Part shown: positions 6,716 through 12,623 of the stretch, one piece after another
Numbering within the stretch: the first letter of the stretch is position 1
How the letters are laid out: each line of letters starts with the position of its first letter
Position numbers and translations under genes: made by a program
Source: Acidobacteriaceae bacterium
Lineage (GTDB): Bacteria > Acidobacteriota > Terriglobia > Terriglobales > Acidobacteriaceae
NCBI GenBank assembly: GCA_003165855.1
Contig: PMXH01000152.1
Span: 260 to 12,882, forward strand
DNA length: 12,623 nucleotides
Direction: 5' to 3'
Notes under the pieces: generated by a model
Told to the model about the DNA's origin: nothing
Seen by the model: the letters and a program-made list of their open reading frames with translations, nothing else
Databases searched by the model: none

Positions 6716-7984
6716 CTACCCGCGCCCCACCCCAACGTATTCAAACCCCATGGCGCGCAGCCGTACAGAATCCAGCAAGTTCTTGGTATCTACGATGATC
6801 GGTCTCTTCAGCAGCTGCTTGATGCGGTCAAAATCCAGTGCGCGGAATTCCGGCCAGCCCGTGCCCACCACCAGCGCATCCATGCCTTCCGCAGCCGCGT
6901 AAGCCGACTCGCAATAGCGCACCGATCCGTTCAAGCGTGTCTTGGCATCGGTAAGCGCCACTGGGTCATAAGCTCGCACCCGCGCGCCTTTCGCGACCAG
7001 CGTCTCGGCCAACCGAATCGCGGAGGAACCCGCCACTGAATTCGTGTTCGGCTTGAATGCCAGACCAAGAATTCCCACATCTTTGTTTTCCACGGAATTC
7101 AAAGCCAGGGCAATCTTTTCGACCAAGCGATCCGCCAGAGTATGGTTGACGTCCCGCGCCGCGGTCAGCACCTTCAGCGAAACGCCGTTGGCCTTCGCCA
7201 GTTCCGCCAGCGAATCCATGTCCGACTCGGCAAACACGCCGCCCATGCCCGCCCCCGGCTGCAGGCAGCGCGGAGCAATCTTTTTGTCGAGGCCCAGAGC
7301 CAGCGCCAGGTTCACTGCATCCGCCCCCACCCGCTCACACAGAGCCGCTACTTCGTTGATGAAGGAAATCTTCGTCGCTACGAACGCTGTCGCCGCTTCC
7401 CGCACCAGTTCAGCCGTCGCCTGGTTGGTGACGATCACCGGCACGCCGCGCATCACCAGGGGATGGAAAATCTGCTTCAGAATGTGGACCGCTTCGTTCG
7501 AAGTCGATCCCAGAATCAGACGATCCGGCCAGTTGAAATCTTCCACCGCGCAACCGTCGGTAAAGAACATAGGCTGGGAGACGATGGTTCCCGCCAGGCC
7601 CGAGTCTTGCAAACTCTTCTCCAAGGCTGAGGCTGTGCCCACGGCTACCGGCGTCACAATCGTCAGAATCGGCGGCTTGGGCGCTAACCGTGCAATGCGC
7701 ATCACCACGTCGGACAGATTGTCGGCGCTGTCTTCCGCCAGAAAAATGACCTGGGTCTTGCGCGCAAACGATTCGATATCGGTCGAATACGCCAGCCGTC
7801 CCGCCCGCACGTTTCGCCGGATGATCTCTTTCAGATTCTTCTCAAAGAAAGGAATGTTGCCCTGAGCCATCTCGACCATCCGCGTCCGGTCAGGATGGCA
7901 GCAAGAGACCGGAGTGCCAAAGTCCGCCAGGCAGGCCGAAATCACCGTTCCCAGAAAACCCGAACCGTAAACGCCGATCTGCAT
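6716..7984 (-). CDS. UDP-glucose/GDP-mannose dehydrogenase family protein lacking the catalytic Cys
   Basis: A 422-residue protein, close to the usual length for UDP-glucose 6-dehydrogenases, which oxidise UDP-glucose to UDP-glucuronate with two NAD+. The start is the ATG at 7984: the Rossmann strand begins at once (MQIGVYGSGFLG) and AGGGGG lies several bases upstream, whereas the longer frame to 8095 adds unrelated residues. The fold signature is clear: the NAD motif GSGFLG (7-12), VTPVAVGT near 110, the central helix ATKISFINEVAALCERVGAD with Lys205 and Asn210 kept, and a C-terminal NAD-like domain (VGILGLAFKPNTN, ~303-315). The key substrate and catalytic motifs differ, however. NPEFLREG is QPMFFTDG (137-144), GGSCFPKD is GGVFAESD (248-255, so the catalytic Cys is Phe251), and the RESP motif is AGSS. 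It is either an inactive or regulatory homologue or an enzyme with other chemistry. No sugar-nucleotide or polysaccharide genes adjoin it. Confidence 0.88.
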   Translation of the reverse strand: MQIGVYGSGFLGTVISACLADFGTPVSCCHPDRTRMVEMAQGNIPFFEKNLKEIIRRNVRAGRLAYSTDIESFARKTQVIFLAEDSADNLSDVVMRIARLAPKPPILTIVTPVAVGTASALEKSLQDSGLAGTIVSQPMFFTDGCAVEDFNWPDRLILGSTSNEAVHILKQIFHPLVMRGVPVIVTNQATAELVREAATAFVATKISFINEVAALCERVGADAVNLALALGLDKKIAPRCLQPGAGMGGVFAESDMDSLAELAKANGVSLKVLTAARDVNHTLADRLVEKIALALNSVENKDVGILGLAFKPNTNSVAGSSAIRLAETLVAKGARVRAYDPVALTDAKTRLNGSVRYCESAYAAAEGMDALVVGTGWPEFRALDFDRIKQLLKRPIIVDTKNLLDSVRLRAMGFEYVGVGRG

Positions 7985-8351
7985 CCTCTGCCCCCTGGCT
8001 TTCCTGAAACCCACGCCTGAAGCGGCTCCTGGCGCGGATTTCGCACAGTTCCCTCTCTTTCTGTGTACAGCCCACGCCACCGTTGCGCAATGCACGGGAG
8101 TGAAATGTACCAGGGGCCATGCGGGTTTGGCAGGGGTAACGTAATGCGAGGTAACCGGGCGGGAATTACGTTGAACTGGGATGAACTTGGGCGTCTACTA
8201 GCTTTAGCCTGACGGGGCAGGTCTCCACTGGAAGGGAACGACCGTGAAGTTCAGGGTTTTGACGTCTGGTTTCGGCTCACCACGATGGGTACCGCACGCG
8301 CTCGCTGTGCCGCAACTCGAACGTCACCATCGTTGTTTCAGTCCGGGCGAT
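7985..8351. other. Intergenic stretch upstream of the dehydrogenase-like gene
   Basis: About 367 bases with no supportable coding frame. It must hold the promoter of the minus-strand dehydrogenase-like gene and the 3' end of the small secreted-protein transcript. I found no convincing -35/-10 pair; the one ordered element is the inverted repeat at 8138-8172. Confidence 0.5.
8138..8172. repeat. 8-bp perfect inverted repeat (AACGTAAT / ATTACGTT)
   Basis: AACGTAAT at 8138-8145 and ATTACGTT at 8165-8172 are perfect reverse complements separated by 19 bases. The arms are AT-rich inside a GC-rich spacer. It lies about 155 bases upstream of the dehydrogenase-like start, so it could be a regulator binding site with arms about 2.5 helical turns apart (inference). 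No T-run follows that would make it a terminator. Confidence 0.35.
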
Positions 8352-8801
8352 CTATTGCGCGACGTTCCACTGCCACTTTAGGTCAGCTTCTATAGCCTTG
8401 GGATATCGAAAGTGCGTGTTATTGAAGACGACGTGATAGTTTGCTGGATTGTCTGGCAAGCTTAAGTTGATTGTGCCTTGTGTGACCTCGCCGCTATTGT
8501 AGAGGGCGCCGCCGTTGCTTGGCGTGCTCGTGACGCCGGAATGGGAGTTTTGCCACCTCGCATATTGATCGTCGGTCATCACAAGAACAATTATTTTGCT
8601 GGCTGTCCCGCCAGTAGCCTTAAACGTGCCAGACAACCGAACATCCTTTACTCCCTCCGCAACAGAGAACGGGGAGTCTTGCAGATTCATGGCGGCGACG
8701 GTGAAATGATCGTCTGTAGCAGGCTGGGTTTGCGCATCCTGAGCTACACCCAAGACTGACAAAAAAACGAAAACGGATAGCACCTTCGCGGTTGTGTTCA
8801 C
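8352..8801 (-). CDS. Small secreted protein of unknown function
   Basis: I do not recognise this 149-residue protein. It has an N-terminal signal sequence (hydrophobic core KVLSVFVFLSVLGVAQ) followed by a beta-rich mature part with alternating hydrophobic residues, e.g. VRLSGTFKATG, KIIVLVMTDDQYARW and NYHVVFNNTHFRYPK. The pattern suggests a single extracellular or periplasmic beta-sandwich. The GTG at 8801 is chosen because a strong GGAGG lies 9 bases upstream. The tandem ATGs at 8828 and 8825 are the alternative and would give a more basic n-region (NRRRK) but lack a well-placed ribosome site. The frame also stays open up to 9035, but that extension is unlikely to be translated. There is no Cys for a lipobox. 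Both neighbours are on the same strand but more than 300 bases away, so it is probably a single-gene unit. Confidence 0.7.
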   Translation of the reverse strand: MNTTAKVLSVFVFLSVLGVAQDAQTQPATDDHFTVAAMNLQDSPFSVAEGVKDVRLSGTFKATGGTASKIIVLVMTDDQYARWQNSHSGVTSTPSNGGALYNSGEVTQGTINLSLPDNPANYHVVFNNTHFRYPKAIEADLKWQWNVAQ

Positions 8802-9104
8802 AGCGTTTTTCCTCCGACGATTCATCATTTGCCATTTGCTCCATTTTGCAGCGCGTTGTTGACCAGCGGCCTTGGGCCCGCGCAGATCACCAGGATGCCT
8901 CTGTAAAAGCCGCGCATATTTCCGTTTCGGCGTTGCCAGGCACCTGCTGTTTGTGGACCTTGCGCCCACTAAAAAAGATACCAACAGCATTGTTGTTATG
9001 AAAGAGTACGCATGTAACGATAGGTGGGAGGGCAATGTCGCTTGCCTCAGTGAAAGCGAAGACCAGCTTCTAAGTCAATGCGTTAGGGGGACTGCTAGAG
9101 TTTC

Positions 9105-9650
9105 TCACGGCGAAACCAGGTTGCCACCCAAGGGCACCGGAGCCAGATCAACCCAGCAGTTTTGTGCGTCTTCCCGCACAAACGTGAGCCGGTCGAGCAG
9201 GATGCGGCGGCTGCCTGAATACTGCTGCCAGCGTTCGCGGGCAATCCCAAGGGCTTGTTTCGCCGCCTGTTCGGTCGCCATTTTCACGATCGTGAGATGA
9301 GGAATGTAAGGCCACTCTTCAGCGAACGCCAGAGCCTGCGTATTTAACTGCTCGTGCAACTCACAAAGACGCGCTCCGGCATGAGCTACGCGGATGTAAA
9401 CCGTAGGCGTGGTGGGAACGAAGCTTTCCATATCGCCTAGAGTCACTTCGAAAGGCTCGACCTGGCCGCAGATCCCGGCCAGCACCTGCAGCGCCGCGCT
9501 TTCCGTTCCCTGCAAAGGCCGCGGCGGCAGAAGCGTGAGATGGGCCCCCAAATGAGGCAAGTCGGGATGCAGCTCCCGCCGGAGGTTCTCCACGAACTCT
9601 CCCACTGGACTCTTTACGTACGCAACTAACGCATACCGCAGGCTCGCCAT
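9105..9650 (-). CDS. 2H phosphoesterase (2'-5' RNA ligase / cyclic phosphodiesterase family)
   Basis: A 181-residue cytoplasmic protein with the two hallmark HxT motifs of the 2H superfamily, HLTL at 37-40 and HLTI at 118-121, spaced as in the LigT/2'-5' RNA ligase fold. The first motif is followed by a proline-rich PPRPL and the second sits after WPYIPH, both common in bacterial members. Such enzymes act on 2',3'-cyclic phosphates or 2'-5' linkages in RNA; the natural substrate of most is unknown. The ATG at 9650 is the frame's natural start (ASLRYALVAYV begins the first strand) but has no Shine-Dalgarno site. A TATAAT lies only 12 bases upstream, suggesting a near-leaderless message. Gene length is usual for the family. 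Confidence 0.87.
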   Translation of the reverse strand: MASLRYALVAYVKSPVGEFVENLRRELHPDLPHLGAHLTLLPPRPLQGTESAALQVLAGICGQVEPFEVTLGDMESFVPTTPTVYIRVAHAGARLCELHEQLNTQALAFAEEWPYIPHLTIVKMATEQAAKQALGIARERWQQYSGSRRILLDRLTFVREDAQNCWVDLAPVPLGGNLVSP

Positions 9651-9661
9651 GACAGAGAAAA

Positions 9662-9667
9662 ATTATA
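9662..9667 (-). promoter_or_regulatory. Perfect -10 box (TATAAT) just upstream of the 2H phosphoesterase
   Basis: On the minus strand TATAAT at 9662-9667 is separated by only 11 bases from the ATG at 9650. A start point the usual ~7 bases downstream would leave a leader of about 4-5 bases, agreeing with the absence of a ribosome-binding site. The -35 region is poor (no TTGACA-like hexamer at 16-18 bases), so the call rests mainly on the -10 box. Confidence 0.45.
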
Positions 9668-9728
9668 GCGCGTTCCGTCGTTTACGATCGGAGCAGTCGT
9701 TGATTCGGAGTCATTTTGTTGAGAGAGT

Positions 9729-9765
9729 CGGGGCGTAGCGCAGCCTGGTAGCGCACCTGTCTTGG
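9729..9765 (+). pseudogene. 5' half of a tRNA-Pro (UGG), truncated at the anticodon
   Basis: The sequence matches the 5' half of a bacterial tRNA-Pro: acceptor strand CGGGGCG (9729-9735), TA, D stem GCGC/GCGC around AGCCTGGTA (9738-9754), A26, anticodon-stem strand CCTGT (9756-9760), then C, T and the anticodon TGG (9763-9765). The next bases do not continue the tRNA: position 37 is C and there is no returning anticodon stem, no T arm and no acceptor 3' strand before the neighbouring gene's stop codon at 9797. I do not find the missing 3' half elsewhere in the window. It is a relic left by integration, rearrangement or deletion at a tRNA gene, or an assembly join. Confidence 0.75.
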
Positions 9766-9796
9766 CGCCTAGGAGGCCTTCATTTCACGTAGCGGA

Positions 9797-10837
9797 CTAC
9801 AAGCTTGATGACTCTTTCCAAATGTCAATCCCGCCTTCCGTGGCATACCGGTCTATCTCGCTGAGCTCGTCAACGCTGAATGAGAGGTGCTCGAGACTCT
9901 TGAGCGTATCCGCCAATTGATCCACAGTACGTGCTCCGACAAGTGCGGAAGTCACGCGCGGGTCGCGCAACACCCACGCGATCGCCATCTGCGCCAAAGT
10001 TTGTGCCCGCCTTTCGGCGATGGCATTGAGTTCGCGGATGCGGCGGAGATTCGCCTCGGTAATCATGTCTTTGCTCAGTGAATCTGCTTTCGTAGCGCGG
10101 GCATCGGCGGGAATCCCCGCCAGGTACTTTTTGGTGAGCATCCCCTGAGCCAGCGGCGAAAAGGCGATGCAGCCAATTCCCAGATCTCCAAGGGTTTGAA
10201 GAAGGCTCTCCTCGATCCAGCGGTTGAGCATGGAATAAGACGGCTGGTGGATCAGCAGCGGCACGTGGTACGACCTTAGAATCTCAGCAGCCTGAGCCGT
10301 GAGCTTGGGAGAATAAGAGGAAATGCCGACATAGAGCGCCTTGCCCTGACGGTGCAGGGTTGCGAGCGCGCCCATGGTCTCTTCCAGCGGCGTCTCAGGG
10401 TCGACGCGGTGCGAATAGAAGATATCGACGTATTCAAGTCCCATGCGCTTCAAACTCTGATCGCACGACGCGATGAGGTACTTGCGCGAGCCGCCGATAT
10501 CGCCATAGGGGCCTGGCCACATATCCCAACCTGCCTTGGTCGAGATCACCAGTTCGTCCCGGTGGGCCTTGAAGTCCGTCGCCATGACCCGCCCAAAATT
10601 CTCTTCCGCCGAGCCGTACGGGGGCCCGTAATTGTTGGCGAGATCGAAATGGGTGATGCCGTGATCGAAGGCGTAGTGCAGGATGGAACGCCCGGTTTCA
10701 AAAACATCGGCACCGCCGAAATTTTGCCACAGGCCGAGCGATATAGCCGGCAGTTTCAGTCCGGAGCGGCCGCAGCGGCGATAAGGCATCGAATCGTAGC
10801 GCGAAGGCGCCGCAGTATAAGGAATGGCAAAGGTCAT
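9797..10837 (-). CDS. gpr: Aldo/keto reductase, L-glyceraldehyde-3-phosphate reductase type (YghZ/Gpr)
   Basis: A 346-residue NADPH-dependent aldo/keto reductase, the same length as E. coli YghZ (Gpr) as I recall it, with long near-identical stretches: RRCGRSGLKLPAISLGLW (~20-37), THFDLANNYGPP (62-73), STKAGWDMWPGPYG and YVDIFYSHRVD. The catalytic tetrad of the superfamily is present: Asp65, Tyr70, Lys101 and His143. The C-terminal cofactor motif TSALVGARTVDQL is also kept. E. coli Gpr reduces L-glyceraldehyde 3-phosphate, and related proteins reduce methylglyoxal, so a role in aldehyde detoxification or minor sugar metabolism is likely. The start ATG at 10837 is chosen because GGAG lies 7 bases upstream and the protein then aligns with the family; the longer frame to 10939 adds unrelated residues. 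The gene's 3' end abuts the tRNA-Pro fragment. Confidence 0.93.
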   Translation of the reverse strand: MTFAIPYTAAPSRYDSMPYRRCGRSGLKLPAISLGLWQNFGGADVFETGRSILHYAFDHGITHFDLANNYGPPYGSAEENFGRVMATDFKAHRDELVISTKAGWDMWPGPYGDIGGSRKYLIASCDQSLKRMGLEYVDIFYSHRVDPETPLEETMGALATLHRQGKALYVGISSYSPKLTAQAAEILRSYHVPLLIHQPSYSMLNRWIEESLLQTLGDLGIGCIAFSPLAQGMLTKKYLAGIPADARATKADSLSKDMITEANLRRIRELNAIAERRAQTLAQMAIAWVLRDPRVTSALVGARTVDQLADTLKSLEHLSFSVDELSEIDRYATEGGIDIWKESSSL

Positions 10838-11048
10838 GTCTTTACTCCAATGTTGCGAGAATAGCATTGACGCCGATTTCGGCGATTTCCAGATCTTCCA
10901 CCCCGGTAAGTTCCACTGACCGCTACAGAGCCGATGCAATGGCGAGTTGATCGCGCTTATTGATCTCGATGCGGGATCTCGCCATACAGGTTAAGGCTGA
11001 GCCTTCGGGCTGTCGCTTACGCAACGAAATCCCAAACGATCACCGCGG
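10838..11048. other. Short gap between the GH2 and aldo/keto reductase genes
   Basis: About 210 bases with no supportable gene. It probably carries the promoter of the reductase. A short palindrome at 10993-11005 (AAGGCT G AGCCTT) cannot form a stable hairpin because its loop would be one base. Confidence 0.45.
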
Positions 11049-12623
11049 CTACTGCGAGCCGGTGGCACAGCCGGTTGCCGTGTGGTTTACGTTCCATCCA
11101 GAGATATCGACACGAACTGGTTCTGGTTGAGGAGCGCGATAGGTCGCGGTCAGCTCCCGAGTCTCACCCGGTATCAGCGAAACATAGTTGTCGCTCCACC
11201 GGACGGGAAGAATCTCTTTGCCGGTGCCGCAAAAGCTAAGGCTCAGTCGAATGAAGAACGCCAGAGTTGAATCGCGATTCCGCAATGTGATGTGCGTAAC
11301 CACATTTTCGTGCTCCTCGGTCGTCTGGGTTGTAGCCTGAACCGTTACTTTCCCTAATTGACTGAGTGCTCGGAAATCGGCGAAGGTTTGCGCGAACCCG
11401 TCATCGATGTTAACGACCCCATGCGTAATCGTCTCAGGCTTGCTGGTAAGCCAATAAAAGTTGGAGCCGACCACTTTGCCAGAGGCGTCGGCTAGAGTCA
11501 GCTTCAGAAAATAGACGGGCGTTAAATCGGGAAGCTCCGGCAACGTGAATACTTTGTTCGTAGAGTCCGCCTTTGCATCCAGAGTCGCCTGCCGGGAAGA
11601 AAGTTCCTTCATGCTCAAATCGTAAATTGTTGCGGTAACCTTCAAATTCGGTGCATCACGGTACTGGCTGCTCACCACCCAGACGGCGTGATCGTCGTAT
11701 CCGTATATCGGATGCAAGGCTTCGAGTGCGTTTTTCGCGCCGAAGTACCCACCGGCCACGCGCAGTTGGTAGTCGTAAAGATTCCAAATCAAAGAAGGCC
11801 AGCCATTGTTCAACATCCACACGATTACGCCGGTCGAAGCGTATTTGTTTCGGCTGTAGGCTTCGTACATTGACCGAATTGCCTCATACCGCATCATTTG
11901 CGACTTCATCAGGAAGTCGTCGAGACTCTTGGCGTCTCCATAACGTTTGTTCAAGCATCTGCTGAATACGTGAAGATCCCTGAAATTGTGGAGGCCCGCA
12001 TGGAAGGTCCACCAATCGTCGATTGGCCAGAGGTGTTCCTTCGGAAGTATTTGTTCCAAGGTTTCGAGTGGCGGAATTGCCGGTCCGGGCCCGGTCTCTG
12101 TGTTGAAGCCAAATGCCCCTCCGCGATCGCCTTCGTCGTCCTTCTCTTCAGTCCAGAATTCAGGCACAACGTACTCATAGGGCCCAGTCATCTTCACCCC
12201 GCTTTTTCCCGTGACGGATGTGGCCTGTTGCGAAGCGGATGAGATCACAGGATTCGGCCAGCGATATTCGCGCTCAATGTCCAAATACATCTTCTCGATG
12301 TTCGGCGGGGGTGGATTGTCGCTACCATTCAGCCAAACCAGCATGCTGGAATGGGACCGTAGCTGTAGAATTTGCGAACGCAGAGACTGTTCGGCGACGT
12401 CAACCTGCTCTTTCTGCCACTGCGGCCACGTTTCCCACAGCGAGCACGACCAGCCCGCCATGATCAAAATGCCCTTCTGATCGGCGAGATCGAAGAAATC
12501 TTCTGTCTCGAACATTCCTTCCAGTCGAATGGTGTTGAGCCCCATGTCCCGTACATATTGAAACTCGTCTTCCATCCGCTCCCTGCTCTTTTGCATCATC
12601 AGATCCATGGCCCAGCCGCCACC
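11049..12623 (-). CDS. GH2 exo-beta-D-glucosaminidase-like glycoside hydrolase (C-terminal part, cut by the window edge)
   Basis: 524 residues of a larger enzyme; the frame is open through the right edge (GGGWAMDL...), so no start is in view and the Met at 12608 is internal. The visible part begins inside the catalytic (beta/alpha)8 barrel with NTIRLEG and DLADQKGILIMAGW, as in family GH2. The acid/base position carries Ser-Asp (GSD, S101-D102 counted from the edge) instead of the usual Asn-Glu, a hallmark of the exo-beta-D-glucosaminidase (CsxA) subfamily. The nucleophile fits Glu176 in FGFNTETGPG. After the barrel (to about residue 310) come two beta-sandwich Ig-like domains, ending in ISGWNVNHTATGC. 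Such enzymes remove glucosamine from the non-reducing end of chitosan oligomers; related ones act on mannosides, so substrate is tentative. The gene lies ~210 bases upstream of the aldo/keto reductase on the same strand. Confidence 0.9.
   Translation of the reverse strand, partial: GGGWAMDLMMQKSRERMEDEFQYVRDMGLNTIRLEGMFETEDFFDLADQKGILIMAGWSCSLWETWPQWQKEQVDVAEQSLRSQILQLRSHSSMLVWLNGSDNPPPPNIEKMYLDIEREYRWPNPVISSASQQATSVTGKSGVKMTGPYEYVVPEFWTEEKDDEGDRGGAFGFNTETGPGPAIPPLETLEQILPKEHLWPIDDWWTFHAGLHNFRDLHVFSRCLNKRYGDAKSLDDFLMKSQMMRYEAIRSMYEAYSRNKYASTGVIVWMLNNGWPSLIWNLYDYQLRVAGGYFGAKNALEALHPIYGYDDHAVWVVSSQYRDAPNLKVTATIYDLSMKELSSRQATLDAKADSTNKVFTLPELPDLTPVYFLKLTLADASGKVVGSNFYWLTSKPETITHGVVNIDDGFAQTFADFRALSQLGKVTVQATTQTTEEHENVVTHITLRNRDSTLAFFIRLSLSFCGTGKEILPVRWSDNYVSLIPGETRELTATYRAPQPEPVRVDISGWNVNHTATGCATGSQ

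Noticed and set aside
7044..7865. 273-codon plus-strand open frame opposite the dehydrogenase-like gene
   Set aside because: Shadow of the real minus-strand gene; the Ser/Arg/Ala-rich translation has no recognisable family.
8829..9035. N-terminal extension of the small secreted protein up to 9035
   Set aside because: It would put a second hydrophobic stretch and an Arg/Gln-rich linker before the evident signal peptide, and it has no good ribosome site.
9729..9796. A complete tRNA-Pro interrupted by an intron
   Set aside because: Only 31 bases separate the break from the next gene's stop codon, too short for a self-splicing intron, and no 3' half follows.
10993..11005. Palindrome AAGGCT-G-AGCCTT between the GH2 and reductase genes
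   Set aside because: A one-base loop cannot close a hairpin and no T-run follows; likely chance.

Overview
The window is moderately GC-rich bacterial chromosomal DNA that looks like part of an acidobacterial (Terriglobia/Koribacter-type) genome or metagenome contig. That assignment is inferred from gene content and protein style: a BlaI-type repressor, a CheB-CheR-PAS fusion, an MCP with a C-terminal PilZ domain, a YghZ-type aldo/keto reductase and a GH2 exo-glucosaminidase. No 16S rRNA or other phylogenetic marker is present. I see no insertion sequence, transposase, integrase, phage gene or CRISPR array.

Left part (1-6234): the start of a BlaI/MecI-type repressor runs off the left edge. 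Next is a 995-residue CheB-CheR-PAS fusion on the minus strand. Divergent from it is a plus-strand gene pair: a small secreted Cache-like sensor protein, then a membrane chemoreceptor ending in a PilZ (cyclic-di-GMP-binding) domain. Together these three genes look like a chemosensory locus: ligand sensing outside the cytoplasmic membrane, an MCP signalling hairpin, a c-di-GMP input, and one polypeptide with both adaptation enzymes (methyltransferase and methylesterase). No CheA, CheW or CheY is in view. A FliA-like promoter match lies upstream of the sensor-MCP pair.

Middle part (6235-9104): a tRNA-His gene on the minus strand with encoded CCA and a good promoter. It is followed by a minus-strand gene of the UDP-glucose/GDP-mannose dehydrogenase family whose active-site motifs are replaced, including the catalytic cysteine. 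Then come a stretch with no gene I can support and a small secreted protein of unknown function.

Right part (9105-12623): a 2H-phosphoesterase (2'-5' RNA ligase family) gene with an apparently near-leaderless promoter; a 5' half of a tRNA-Pro that stops at the anticodon; an L-glyceraldehyde-3-phosphate reductase-type aldo/keto reductase; and the C-terminal part of a GH2 exo-beta-D-glucosaminidase running off the right edge. The half tRNA marks a possible old integration or rearrangement junction (or an assembly join) between the RNA-ligase gene and the sugar-metabolism genes.

The most notable items are the MCP-PilZ/Cache/CheB-CheR locus, the dehydrogenase homologue without its catalytic Cys, and the truncated tRNA-Pro. 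I do not see clear evidence for a wholly new multi-gene system.
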